This document shows, in pieces, positions 15,748 through 24,494 of a stretch of 64,000 nucleotides of DNA (positions are counted from its first letter, which is position 1; every line of letters starts with the position of its first letter). Made by a program: the position numbers and the translations under genes. Origin of the DNA: CAMDTE01 sp034679985 (GTDB taxonomy: Bacteria; Bacteroidota; Bacteroidia; Flavobacteriales; Schleiferiaceae); NCBI GenBank assembly GCA_034679985.1, contig JAXITR010000002.1, positions 31,655-95,654 on the forward strand, in the 5' to 3' direction. Under the pieces are notes generated by a model. It saw only the letters and a program-made list of their open reading frames with translations. It did no database searches and had not been told where the DNA came from.

Positions 15748-17804
15748 AACCCGTTGCCCCGCGTCGGGACCATCGGATGGAAATCCACGGCCACGAGCGA
15801 ATTGATCCCTATTTCTGGTTGAACGACCGCGACAACCCGGAGGTCGTTGCCCACCTGGAAGCCGAAAACGAGTACCGTCGGGCCGAAATGGAGCCCGTAC
15901 GTGCGCTGGAGGAAACGCTCTACCAAGAAATGGTGGGACGAATTCCCCAAGTGGACGAAAGCGTGCCGGTTTTGCGCGAAGGATTCTGGTACTACACGCG
16001 CTACGAGGAAGGAAAGGAATATCCGTTCCACTGCCGCAAGGCAGATGGGGGCGGCGAGCCGGTAGGGGAGGAAGAATTGCTCTTGGACGTCAACAAGTTG
16101 GCCGAAGGTCATGCGTATTGCCAGGTGAGCGGTTTGTTTCTCGCACCGGACCACCGGGAGATGATTTACGGTGTGGATTTCGTGAGCCGACGCCGCTACG
16201 ATTTGTACCGCACGGTGTTGGGAAGCGATGCTCCTCCCGTTTTGGTGGCCTCCGGCACGGCCGGATCCGCGGCGTGGTCTGCTTGCGGCACGTACGTGTT
16301 CTTCCCCACCAAAGACGAGCAAACGTTGCGGGTGGACCGCATTGTTCGGTTGGAGGTGCGCGCCTCCGGCGCCGATCCCGTAGAATTGTTTCACGAGCAG
16401 GACGAAGCGTTTTCCTGCACGGTGTACCGAACCAAGAGCAAAAAGTTCTTGGTCATTGCCACCGGCAGCAGCACGTCGGACGAAATGCATGTTTTGCGCG
16501 CGGACCAGCCCACCGGTGCCTGGCAGTGTTTTCAGCCGCGAACCCCTCAGTTGGAATACGGTGCCGCTCATTTTCAAGACCGCTGGTACATCCGAACCAA
16601 CGCCGACGGCGCGGAGAACTTCAAACTCATGCAGTGCCCGGAGGATCAAACCGACCGAAGCCATTGGACCGAGGTGCTGCCGCACCGTCCGAACGTATTG
16701 CTGGAAGGCATGGAGTTGTTTGCGCATTTCTTGGTTTTGGAGGAGCGCGTCAACGGCTTGACCCGCGTGGTGGTGAAACCTTGGGACACCGCCCAGCCGG
16801 AGCACGAAGTTGCTTTTGAAGACGCGGCCTACACCGCCTACCTGGGGGCCAATCCGGACTACGACACCGAATGGCTTCGGATGGGCTACACCTCGTTGGT
16901 TCAGCCCAGTCAAGTATTTGACTATCACATGAACACCCGCAAGCGACGCCTGCGCAAGGTGCAGCAGGTGGTGGGCGGATACGCCGCCGAAAAATTCCGA
17001 ACCGATCGCATTTGGGCCACGGCTTCAGACGGTACGCGCATCCCCATTTCTTTGGTGGTTCCTGCAGATGCAGCGGGTCCCATTCCGTTCTTGGTGTACG
17101 GATACGGCTCCTACGGCTACTCGTTGGATCCGTCGTTCTCTTCCGCTCGTTTGAGTTGGTTGGAGCGCGGCTACGGCTACGCCATTGCGCACATTCGGGG
17201 CGGTCAGGAAATGGGCCGCTTTTGGTACGACCGCGGCAAGATGGAGCACAAGCTCAATACCTTCACGGATTTCATTGCGTGTGCGGAGCATTTGGTAGCG
17301 GCCCGCTGGGCCGACGGCTCCCGCCTCTACGCCATGGGCGGCAGTGCCGGAGGTTTGTTGATGGGCACGGTGCTCAATTTGCGACCGGATTTGTTCCGGG
17401 GCGTGGTGGCCGCCGTTCCTTTTGTGGACGTGGTGACGACCATGCTGGATTCGACCATTCCCTTGACCACCGGAGAATACGAAGAGTGGGGCAATCCCAA
17501 CGAACAGGAAGCGTATTTCCGCATGCTGTCTTATTCGCCCTACGATCAGGTTCAAGCCGTCGACTACCCGGCGCTATTGGTCACTACCGGTTTGCACGAC
17601 AGCCAGGTGCAGTATTGGGAGCCGGCCAAGTGGGTCGCTAAAATTCGCGCCGTTCGGACGAACCGGAGACCGCTCTATTTGCACTGCGATATGGAGACGG
17701 GGCACGGAGGGGCGTCCGGCCGATTCCAAGCCTACCGCGATGTGGCGATGGAGTACGCCTTTTTGCTGGGGGTAGACCAGGGGCTACTGGGGACTGTCGG
17801 GTAA
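15738..17804 (+). CDS. ptrB: Oligopeptidase B-type serine peptidase (S9A)
   Basis: A 688-residue S9A family peptidase that cleaves short peptides, in oligopeptidase B after basic residues. The start MGIEPVAPRR leads into GHERIDPYFWLNDRDNPEV, the family N-terminal signature. A seven-bladed propeller region follows, and the C-terminal alpha/beta-hydrolase domain has YGYGSYGYSLDPSFS, AIAHIRGGQEMG, the nucleophile motif GGSAGG near residue 535, and the histidine in ETGHGGASGRFQ. No signal peptide is visible, so it is probably cytoplasmic. It overlaps the preceding lipoprotein gene by ten bases and converges on waaA with a four-base gap. Confidence 0.94.
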   Translation: MGIEPVAPRRDHRMEIHGHERIDPYFWLNDRDNPEVVAHLEAENEYRRAEMEPVRALEETLYQEMVGRIPQVDESVPVLREGFWYYTRYEEGKEYPFHCRKADGGGEPVGEEELLLDVNKLAEGHAYCQVSGLFLAPDHREMIYGVDFVSRRRYDLYRTVLGSDAPPVLVASGTAGSAAWSACGTYVFFPTKDEQTLRVDRIVRLEVRASGADPVELFHEQDEAFSCTVYRTKSKKFLVIATGSSTSDEMHVLRADQPTGAWQCFQPRTPQLEYGAAHFQDRWYIRTNADGAENFKLMQCPEDQTDRSHWTEVLPHRPNVLLEGMELFAHFLVLEERVNGLTRVVVKPWDTAQPEHEVAFEDAAYTAYLGANPDYDTEWLRMGYTSLVQPSQVFDYHMNTRKRRLRKVQQVVGGYAAEKFRTDRIWATASDGTRIPISLVVPADAAGPIPFLVYGYGSYGYSLDPSFSSARLSWLERGYGYAIAHIRGGQEMGRFWYDRGKMEHKLNTFTDFIACAEHLVAARWADGSRLYAMGGSAGGLLMGTVLNLRPDLFRGVVAAVPFVDVVTTMLDSTIPLTTGEYEEWGNPNEQEAYFRMLSYSPYDQVQAVDYPALLVTTGLHDSQVQYWEPAKWVAKIRAVRTNRRPLYLHCDMETGHGGASGRFQAYRDVAMEYAFLLGVDQGLLGTVG

Positions 17805-17808
17805 GGGA

Positions 17809-19032
17809 TCAAGTCGGAAGTATCGCCCGAAGGGTAGCCTCTGAAGCACCGCCTTTTTGCTGCATCCACGCGGTGCAACCTTGGGGAGGATTGTTTTGCC
17901 AACGAACCCATTGTTCGCGCAAATCTTCGGTTTCGTGCGCCGGATGCAAGAAGCCGGCATCCACCGCTTCCCGTGCGTCCGTGCGTGCTTCCAAGCCCTC
18001 GTGGGCAATTGCCGTGGGAACGCCCCAGGCAAGGGGCTCCCAGTAGTTGTGCTGTCCGTCGGAACGACCTCCGCCCACGTAGGCGAAGGAGGCCAGGGAA
18101 TAGAGCGAAAAAAGAAGCCCCACACGGTCCACCACAAGTGCGCGCGCGTTTTCGGGGTGCAGGGTTCGGTTGGATCCTTCGCCGCTCACGCCTTCGAGCT
18201 GGGACCAGCGCAGGAGGGGAACGGGCAATTTAGAAGTCCAAAAGCGCAGGGATTCTTCGCCGATGTCGTGCGGCACCACCAGCCATTTGTACTCCGGAAA
18301 GCGGGCAATCAGGGGGAGCACCAAGGGAGCGTCTTCCGGCCACACCGAGCCCAGCACCACCAATCCTTGAGCGTCGTTGAACGTGTGGAAGGCATCGGGC
18401 AGCCAGTTCAGGGGCAACGGTTGGGACGCGCGTTGCACGACGTTGTCGAACCGGGTATCGCCCACGGCCTGAGCGTTCAATCCCAGGCGCCGGAAGTGCG
18501 CTGCGTCCTCCGAGGTTTGGACGGTAATCCAAGAAGCGGATTGCCACAAGTTGCGCGTCCAGCGCAGCGAGGGAGTCCATCGGGCATTGACCACGCCCCA
18601 CGGTATGCGACGGATGCGGCAGGCGTGCAAAAGGGCGGGCCAGAGGTCGTACTGCACCAGCACCAAGCGCTGGGGTTGAGTGCGGTCCAGAAAGTTGCGC
18701 ACGGCCCGTGGGGTGTCCCAAGGGAGTGTGGCTATACTGGCGTTTAAAGAGGCCGGGATGCGCGCGTGGAGGCCGCTCGGGGAAAAAAAGGTTACGAGGA
18801 TTCGGTTCGACGCGTGTTCCGCGCGGTAGCGGAGAACTACGGGCTGCACCGTTTCCCACTCGCCGTGCGAAGCGCAGTGGATCCATAAGTCAAACGGGCC
18901 GCTGGGAATGGGGGTGCTGGATCGAAAACGGAGCAGGGCCTGGGCGCGCCGGTGGCCCAAAAGGGCGCCCGCGCGTACGCCGGCCCGGAACACTTGGCCC
19001 GCAAAGGGCGTCAGTAAGGCGTTAATCCACAT
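17809..19032 (-). CDS. waaA: 3-deoxy-D-manno-octulosonic acid transferase (Kdo transferase)
   Basis: A 407-residue GT30 glycosyltransferase that adds Kdo to lipid A precursor at the inner membrane, showing that the organism makes lipopolysaccharide. Visible family segments are FDLWIHCASHGEWETVQPVV, VLVQYDLWPALLHACR, WGVVNARWTP and VGDTRFDNVVQRA in the N-terminal half, and FAYVGGGRSDGQHNYWEPLA with GVPTAIAHEG in the C-terminal half. The E in SHGEWE corresponds to the catalytic base region. The start overlaps the upstream outer-membrane protein gene by 11 bases. A single or multiple Kdo transfer cannot be judged from sequence. Confidence 0.94.
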   Translation of the reverse strand: MWINALLTPFAGQVFRAGVRAGALLGHRRAQALLRFRSSTPIPSGPFDLWIHCASHGEWETVQPVVLRYRAEHASNRILVTFFSPSGLHARIPASLNASIATLPWDTPRAVRNFLDRTQPQRLVLVQYDLWPALLHACRIRRIPWGVVNARWTPSLRWTRNLWQSASWITVQTSEDAAHFRRLGLNAQAVGDTRFDNVVQRASQPLPLNWLPDAFHTFNDAQGLVVLGSVWPEDAPLVLPLIARFPEYKWLVVPHDIGEESLRFWTSKLPVPLLRWSQLEGVSGEGSNRTLHPENARALVVDRVGLLFSLYSLASFAYVGGGRSDGQHNYWEPLAWGVPTAIAHEGLEARTDAREAVDAGFLHPAHETEDLREQWVRWQNNPPQGCTAWMQQKGGASEATLRAILPT

Positions 19033-19888
19033 AAAAACGCGGGCCGGTGGTTGGGGCGGCTGCGCGGAGAATGTTCAGGTTGTAGAGCGCACGAACGCCC
19101 ACGGAAAAATCCCACTTGGCTTGCGTGTCCGGGAGTCGGGTGTCGTAGTTGTAGCCCCGTTGCGGGGTCAGTCGGGCCTGCTGAAATTCCAAAGCAACGG
19201 ACCAGCCGTATTCGTTGTTGCGCGACTGCCGCAGAAAGCCAATACTTTGCTGGGCGTAGTAACCGCGGTGCAGCCGGTCCAAACCGTACCGGTACGGCTC
19301 GTAAACCATAGGCACGCCGCCGCTGGGGTTGAAGAACAGGATGCGGTGCTGGAGCCAGCCGGCGCCCACGCGAAGGTCCAAGCCGGAGTTGCGCGCGGCA
19401 GCCGATTTTGCTCCCGTTCCGCCGAAGGGCACCACCTTGCCCAATTGCATGCCCAGCTGCGTCCCGCGTCCTTCCGTGCGCACTTCCGCATAGCTGCCGC
19501 TCAACCCCAAAATTTGGTTGTCTTCGGTGGTCAGGAATCCCAACAACGACGAGTCTATTTTGACGCGCATGCCGTACAAGGCACGCAGTTGCAGGGACCA
19601 AATCCAGTTTTGGGACGTTTTGTAGGCCGGTTCCAAATGCAAGGTGCCGCCGCCCGCGTAGGTTTTGGCCCATGCACCCAGCGGTTGGTAGGTTCCCAAG
19701 CCCACTTGGATGAGCGCACCGCGCATCGGGACAGGCGCCGCGGCGAATCCACGCGTTCCAGGAACGACCGTTTTTGGCGGGGCCGAGGGGGTGGGGCGCC
19801 CGGTTGTTGCGGGGGTCTGGCCGTGGGCGGAACTAGCCAATGCAAAAACGCCCACCAAAAGGCCAAAAAGTCGGGTAAATCCTGCCAT
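19022..19888 (-). CDS. Predicted outer-membrane beta-barrel protein, uncharacterised
   Basis: A 288-residue exported protein. Residues 1-23 (MAGFTRLFGLLVGVFALASS and following) form a signal peptide. A Pro/Thr-rich linker (about residues 25-45) is followed by alternating amphipathic segments rich in Gly, Tyr and Arg, such as ALIQVGLGTYQPLGAWAK and KWDFSVGVRALYNLNIL, typical of a small beta-barrel. I do not recognise a family. It is the first gene of a two-gene unit with waaA, overlapping it by 11 bases, which hints at an envelope role. The start is supported by a TAnnTTTG box six bases upstream. Confidence 0.65.
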   Translation of the reverse strand: MAGFTRLFGLLVGVFALASSAHGQTPATTGRPTPSAPPKTVVPGTRGFAAAPVPMRGALIQVGLGTYQPLGAWAKTYAGGGTLHLEPAYKTSQNWIWSLQLRALYGMRVKIDSSLLGFLTTEDNQILGLSGSYAEVRTEGRGTQLGMQLGKVVPFGGTGAKSAAARNSGLDLRVGAGWLQHRILFFNPSGGVPMVYEPYRYGLDRLHRGYYAQQSIGFLRQSRNNEYGWSVALEFQQARLTPQRGYNYDTRLPDTQAKWDFSVGVRALYNLNILRAAAPTTGPRFYVD

Positions 19889-19894
19889 TTCAAA

Positions 19895-19902
19895 CAAAGG
19901 TA
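19895..19902 (-). promoter_or_regulatory. TAnnTTTG -7 box for the outer-membrane protein/waaA unit
   Basis: TACCTTTG on the minus strand lies six bases before the ATG at 19888. It is divergent from the box at 19930-19937. Confidence 0.65.
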
Positions 19903-19929
19903 AAACATACCCGCCACCCGTCGGTGCCG

Positions 19930-19937
19930 TATCTTTG
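19930..19937 (+). promoter_or_regulatory. TAnnTTTG -7 box for the sugar-nucleotide operon
   Basis: TATCTTTG is an exact match, 36 bases before the GTG chosen as start of the DegT-family gene and only three bases before an alternative in-frame TTG at 19941. Confidence 0.65.
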
Positions 19938-19973
19938 TGGTTGACTGACTTCGACGAAATTCGCCTACCGCAC

Positions 19974-21140
19974 GTGAACGCATCCGCCCCGCAGCCCCCG
20001 CGCCCCATTCAGATGGTTGATTTGCTCCGCCAAGCGGAGCGTTTGCAGCCCGGACTCAACGAGTCGATGCACGCCGTTGTGGCCTCCGGAGCCTTCATAC
20101 AGGGGCCGGAAGTGAAGTTGTTTGCCGCGGAATTGGCCGCGCACGAAGGGGTTCGGCACGTGGTTCCCTGCGCCAACGGTACCGACGCCCTGCAACTGGC
20201 GTTCATGGCGTTGGGATTGAAACCGGGCGACGAGGTCATCGTGCCCGTTTTTACCTACGTGGCCACTGCGGAAGTGATTGCCTTGCTGGGCTTGACGCCG
20301 GTTTTGGTGGACGTGGACCCCGATACCTTTTTGCTGCAGCCGGAAGCCGTTGAAGCGGCGGTAACCCCGCGCACCAAGGCCGTGGTTCCGGTGCATCTTT
20401 TTGGCCAGTGCGCGCCCATGGAAGGCTTACTGCGCGTTGCGGAGCGCTTCAACCTCTTTGTGGTGGAAGATACCGCCCAGGCCATTGGTGCCACCTACAC
20501 CTTCACGGACGGCCGCACGGCCCAAGCCGGAACAATGGGGCACATCGGATGCACGTCCTTTTTTCCTTCCAAGAACTTGGGTTGCTTTGGCGACGGCGGC
20601 GCCCTGTTCACCCAACACGACGACCTTGCGGCGCTTTTGCAGCAGATGGCCAACCACGGTCAAAAGGTCAAGTACTACCACGATACGGTGGGCGTTAATT
20701 CGCGATTAGACACCTTGCAAGCGGCCGTTTTGCGCGTGAAATTGCCGCATTTGCGGGATTTTGCGGCCCGTCGCCAAGCAGTGGCGGCCGCCTACGACGC
20801 AGCCTTCTCTGGAAACGATCGGTTGAAAATTCCGGTTCGTGCGGCGCAGTCCACCCACGTGTTTCACCAATACACCTTGCTGCTGCAGGGCGTGGACCGG
20901 GCCGCCTTTCAGGCCGCCCTCCAAGAACGCGGCGTGCCCACCATGGTGTACTACCCCGTGCCCCTGCACCTTCAAAAAGCTTATGCTCGCCCGGAATACC
21001 CCATCGGAACCTTTCCGGTGGCGGAACACCTGGCGCAAAACGTGGTGTCGCTGCCCATCCACACGGAGATGCAGCCCGATGAAATCCAGTACATTGTTCA
21101 CACCGTACACCAAACCCTTTCCCAAATTTCGTTTGCATGA
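19974..21140 (+). CDS. DegT/DnrJ/EryC1-family sugar aminotransferase
   Basis: A 388-residue PLP-dependent aminotransferase that transfers an amino group to a keto-sugar nucleotide. RPIQMVDLLRQ is the usual N-terminal motif; VPCANGTDALQLAFMALGL binds the cofactor phosphate; VVEDTAQAIGAT has the PLP aspartate; CTSFFPSKNLGCFGDGGAL has the PLP lysine. The GTG at 19974 places the family's conserved N-terminus 13 residues in; a TTG at 19941 is possible. The gene leads an operon with ugd, a UDP-glucuronate decarboxylase, galE and rfbB, and overlaps ugd as ATGA. The exact keto-sugar (for example a WbpE/WlbC-like substrate) cannot be told from sequence. Confidence 0.88.
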   Translation: MNASAPQPPRPIQMVDLLRQAERLQPGLNESMHAVVASGAFIQGPEVKLFAAELAAHEGVRHVVPCANGTDALQLAFMALGLKPGDEVIVPVFTYVATAEVIALLGLTPVLVDVDPDTFLLQPEAVEAAVTPRTKAVVPVHLFGQCAPMEGLLRVAERFNLFVVEDTAQAIGATYTFTDGRTAQAGTMGHIGCTSFFPSKNLGCFGDGGALFTQHDDLAALLQQMANHGQKVKYYHDTVGVNSRLDTLQAAVLRVKLPHLRDFAARRQAVAAAYDAAFSGNDRLKIPVRAAQSTHVFHQYTLLLQGVDRAAFQAALQERGVPTMVYYPVPLHLQKAYARPEYPIGTFPVAEHLAQNVVSLPIHTEMQPDEIQYIVHTVHQTLSQISFA

Positions 21141-22453
21141 AAATAGCAGTAGTGGGCACCGGCTACGTAGGCCTGGTCACCGGCGCTTGTTTGGCCGACG
21201 TCGGCATTGACGTGACGTGTGTTGACGTCAACGAGCAGAAAATCAACAACCTCAAGAAGGGCATTCTGCCCATTTACGAGCCCGGTTTGGACGCCATTGT
21301 GGAACGCAACGCGGCCTCCGGACGGTTGAAGTTCAGCACTTCGTTGGCGGAAGCCCTTCCGGGTGCAGAAGCTGCGTTCATCGCAGTGGGTACCCCTCCG
21401 GGCGAAGACGGAAGCGCGGATTTGCAGTACGTTTTGGCCGTGGCGGACGGAATCGGCCGCACCATGAACGACTACCTGGTGGTCATCACCAAGAGCACAG
21501 TGCCCGTGGGTACGGCGGAGAAAGTGCGCGGCGCCCTGCAGAAAGCCCTGACCGAACGCGGCTCCTCCTTGCCGTTTGACGTAGCCAGCAACCCAGAGTT
21601 TCTGAAAGAAGGCGCGGCCATAGACGACTTCATGAGACCGGACCGCATTGTTTGCGGCGTAGAAAGCGCCCGTGCCCAAGAGGTTTTGTCCCGACTGTAC
21701 CAGCCGTTCACGCTGAACGGTCACCCCGTGCTCTTCATGGACATCCCGTCGGCGGAAATGACCAAGTACGCCGCAAACGCCATGCTCGCTACCAAGATTT
21801 CCTTCATGAACGACATCGCCAACCTGTGCGAAATCATGGGCGCGGACGTGAACATGGTGCGCAAGGGCATCGGCAGCGACCCCCGCATCGGCAACAAATT
21901 CATTTATCCGGGCATCGGGTACGGCGGCAGTTGCTTCCCCAAAGACGTGAAGGCCTTGGCCAAGACCGCCAAGGAGAACGGCTACACCATGCGCATCCTG
22001 GAAGCCGTGGAAGCGGTGAACGACGACCAAAAGAACGTTTTGGTTTCCAAGGTGGTGGCGCATTTTGGCGCGGACCTGCGCGGCAAGCATTTTGCGTTTT
22101 GGGGCCTGAGCTTCAAGCCGCAAACGGACGACATGCGCGAGGCACCTTCTGTAGTCATTGCGGAAGCATTGCTGGCCCGCGGTGCCACCGTCACGGCCTA
22201 CGATCCCGTCGCCATCGAGGAGGCCAAGCACCAGCTGCAAGACCGCATTCACTACGCAGAAAACGCTTACGCAGCCCTCACCGGCGCGGATGCGCTCCTC
22301 TTGATCACGGAGTGGCCGGAGTTCCGCGTGCCGGATTGGGACCGCGTGCAGGCGGCTTTGAATGCTCCCGTTCTATTGGACGGCCGCAACATTTATTCCG
22401 GAGCCGAGTTGCGGCAGCGCGGATTCACCTACGCCGGCATTGGCGTCAACTAA
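21137..22453 (+). CDS. ugd: UDP-glucose 6-dehydrogenase
   Basis: A 438-residue NAD-dependent enzyme that oxidises UDP-glucose to UDP-glucuronate. The N-terminal Rossmann motif is VVGTGYVGLVTGACLADVG; VGTPPGEDGSADLQYV and ITKSTVPVGTAEKVR follow; the catalytic cysteine is in GYGGSCFPKDVKAL near residue 260; the C-terminal UDP-binding domain has FWGLSFKPQTDDMREAPS. The product feeds the next gene, a UDP-glucuronate decarboxylase. The ATG overlaps the preceding stop by four bases. Confidence 0.96.
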   Translation: MKIAVVGTGYVGLVTGACLADVGIDVTCVDVNEQKINNLKKGILPIYEPGLDAIVERNAASGRLKFSTSLAEALPGAEAAFIAVGTPPGEDGSADLQYVLAVADGIGRTMNDYLVVITKSTVPVGTAEKVRGALQKALTERGSSLPFDVASNPEFLKEGAAIDDFMRPDRIVCGVESARAQEVLSRLYQPFTLNGHPVLFMDIPSAEMTKYAANAMLATKISFMNDIANLCEIMGADVNMVRKGIGSDPRIGNKFIYPGIGYGGSCFPKDVKALAKTAKENGYTMRILEAVEAVNDDQKNVLVSKVVAHFGADLRGKHFAFWGLSFKPQTDDMREAPSVVIAEALLARGATVTAYDPVAIEEAKHQLQDRIHYAENAYAALTGADALLLITEWPEFRVPDWDRVQAALNAPVLLDGRNIYSGAELRQRGFTYAGIGVN

Positions 22454-22466
22454 TACCAGCCTCCGC

Positions 22467-23450
22467 ATGCCCCGCATCCTCATCACCGGCGCCGCCGGAT
22501 TCCTGGGTTCCCATTTGTGCGACCGCTTCATCGCGGAAGGCTACGAAGTGGTGGGAATGGACAACCTCATTACCGGCGATTTGCGCAACCTGGAGCACCT
22601 TCAGAGCCTACCGCAATTCACCTTTGTGCACCACGACGTCAGCACGCACATCCACCTGAACGGCCCGCTGGACTACATCCTGCATTTTGCATCGCCGGCA
22701 TCGCCCATCGACTACCTGAAGATCCCCATCCAAACGCTGAAGGTCGGTTCCCTGGGCACCCACAACTGCCTGGGCCTGGCCTTGGCCAAGAAGGCGCGCA
22801 TTTTGGTGGCGTCCACCTCCGAGGTCTACGGCGACCCCATGGTGCACCCGCAAACGGAGGCCTACTGGGGCAATGTGAACCCCATCGGTCCGCGCGGCGT
22901 GTACGACGAGGCCAAACGCTTTCAGGAGGCGCTCACCATGGCGTACCACACCTACCACGGCCTGGAAACGCGCATCATCCGCATCTTCAACACCTACGGA
23001 CCGCGCATGCGCCTGAACGACGGTCGGGTACTTCCGGCCTTTATTGGCCAAGCTCTGCGCGGCGAAGACCTCACCGTTTTTGGCGACGGCAGCCAAACGC
23101 GTTCGTTCTGCTACGTGGACGATTTGGTGGAAGGCATTTACCGCCTCTTGTTGAGCGACTACGCGCTGCCCGTAAACATTGGTAACCCCGACGAAATCAC
23201 CATTTTGCAGTTTGCGGAGGAAATCATCAAGCTCACCGGAACCGCTCAAAAAATCGTCTTTGAACCGTTGCCCAAGGACGACCCCACCCAGCGCCAGCCG
23301 GACATCACCAAGGCCCGCGAGATCTTGGGCTGGGAGCCGCGCGTTTCGCGGGCAGAGGGCCTAAAAATCACCTACGACGCCTTCCGGAATTTGCCGGAGG
23401 AGGTCCTCTACAAGCAGGAACACCGGGACTTTAAAGCCTTTGTAAAATGA
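22467..23450 (+). CDS. UDP-glucuronate decarboxylase (UDP-xylose synthase)
   Basis: A 327-residue extended short-chain dehydrogenase that decarboxylates UDP-glucuronate to UDP-xylose. The NAD motif is ITGAAGFLGSHLCDRF; LHFASPASPIDYLKIPIQT is specific for UXS-type enzymes; the catalytic YxxxK is in GVYDEAKRFQEAL; GDGSQTRSFCYVDDLVEG is the substrate-binding segment. ATG 22467 starts 13 bases after ugd; the open frame upstream overlaps ugd and is not coding. Together with ugd this makes UDP-xylose from UDP-glucose. The stop overlaps the galE start as ATGA. Confidence 0.94.
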   Translation: MPRILITGAAGFLGSHLCDRFIAEGYEVVGMDNLITGDLRNLEHLQSLPQFTFVHHDVSTHIHLNGPLDYILHFASPASPIDYLKIPIQTLKVGSLGTHNCLGLALAKKARILVASTSEVYGDPMVHPQTEAYWGNVNPIGPRGVYDEAKRFQEALTMAYHTYHGLETRIIRIFNTYGPRMRLNDGRVLPAFIGQALRGEDLTVFGDGSQTRSFCYVDDLVEGIYRLLLSDYALPVNIGNPDEITILQFAEEIIKLTGTAQKIVFEPLPKDDPTQRQPDITKAREILGWEPRVSRAEGLKITYDAFRNLPEEVLYKQEHRDFKAFVK

Positions 23451-24478
23451 AGACCGTCCTCGTCACCGGAGGCCTGGGCTACATCGGCGCGCACACCGCC
23501 GTCGTGCTTTTGGAGCGCGGCTACAACGTGGTGCTGGTGGACAACCTGGACAACACCCGGGCCGAGGTACTGGACGGCATTGAGGCCATTGCCGGCGTTC
23601 GACCGCGCTGGGACAACGTAAATCTGTCCGACGCCGCTGCCGTGGAAGCCTGGTGGCCCACCTTGCCGCACGTGGACGGAATTGTGCACTTTGCCGCCCA
23701 CAAGGCCGTGGGGGAGAGCGTCGCCCAGCCGTTGAAGTACTACCGGAACAACCTGATGAGCCAGGCGTTGCTTTTGGAGCGGGTCGCGCAAAAGCCGGAG
23801 ACGGCGTTTTTGTTCAGTTCTTCCTGCACCGTCTACGGCCAAGCGGAGCACCTGCCCATTGCGGAAGGTTCGCCCATCTTGCCGGCGGAGTCCCCCTACG
23901 GAAACACCAAGCAAATCGGCGAAGAGATGCTGCGCGACGCGGCTCGGGCGCACGGTTTTCACGCCATTGCCCTGCGTTACTTCAACCCCATCGGTGCCCA
24001 TCCGTCGGCCCTCATTGGCGAGTTGCCCTTGGGCGTGCCGCAAAATTTAGTACCCTTTGTTACCCAAACGGCAGCGGGAATTCGCCCGGCGTTGAGCGTT
24101 TTTGGCAACGACTACCCCACGCGGGACGGCACCGCCATCCGGGACTACATCCACGTGGTGGACCTGGCCGAGGCCCACGCCGTAGCCTTGGAGCGTTTGC
24201 TGGACCGGACGAGCGAGGAACCTGTGGAAGTGTTCAACCTGGGCACGGGCACCGGATCCACCGTTTTGGAGGTCATTCAGTCCTTCGAACGATCCACCGG
24301 CGCTACCCTTCCGTGGAATTTTGCGCCCAGACGCCCCGGTGATGTGGTGGCCGCCTACGCGGACACCGCCAAAGCCGAACGGGTTTTGGGTTGGAAAACG
24401 AAACGTACCTTGGACGAGGCCATGGCCGATGCTTGGCGTTGGCAGCAACACGTCCTGAATTCATCCTCCAGCATTTGA
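23447..24478 (+). CDS. galE: UDP-glucose 4-epimerase
   Basis: A 343-residue NAD-containing epimerase that interconverts UDP-glucose and UDP-galactose. The motifs are VTGGLGYIGAHTAVVL, HFAAHKAVGESVAQPLKYY, FSSSCTVYG, the catalytic YGNTK, RYFNPIGAHPSALIGE and RDGTAIRDYIHVVDLAEAHA, as in GalE. Length is normal. It overlaps the upstream decarboxylase gene by four bases and is followed by rfbB after 16 bases. Confidence 0.95.
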   Translation: MKTVLVTGGLGYIGAHTAVVLLERGYNVVLVDNLDNTRAEVLDGIEAIAGVRPRWDNVNLSDAAAVEAWWPTLPHVDGIVHFAAHKAVGESVAQPLKYYRNNLMSQALLLERVAQKPETAFLFSSSCTVYGQAEHLPIAEGSPILPAESPYGNTKQIGEEMLRDAARAHGFHAIALRYFNPIGAHPSALIGELPLGVPQNLVPFVTQTAAGIRPALSVFGNDYPTRDGTAIRDYIHVVDLAEAHAVALERLLDRTSEEPVEVFNLGTGTGSTVLEVIQSFERSTGATLPWNFAPRRPGDVVAAYADTAKAERVLGWKTKRTLDEAMADAWRWQQHVLNSSSSI

Positions 24479-24494
24479 ACCGATTGCAGCGCTC

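Noticed and set aside
15651..16928. Minus-strand frame of 425 codons opposite oligopeptidase B
   Set aside because: No domain and shadow-like composition; the S9A motifs are on the plus strand.
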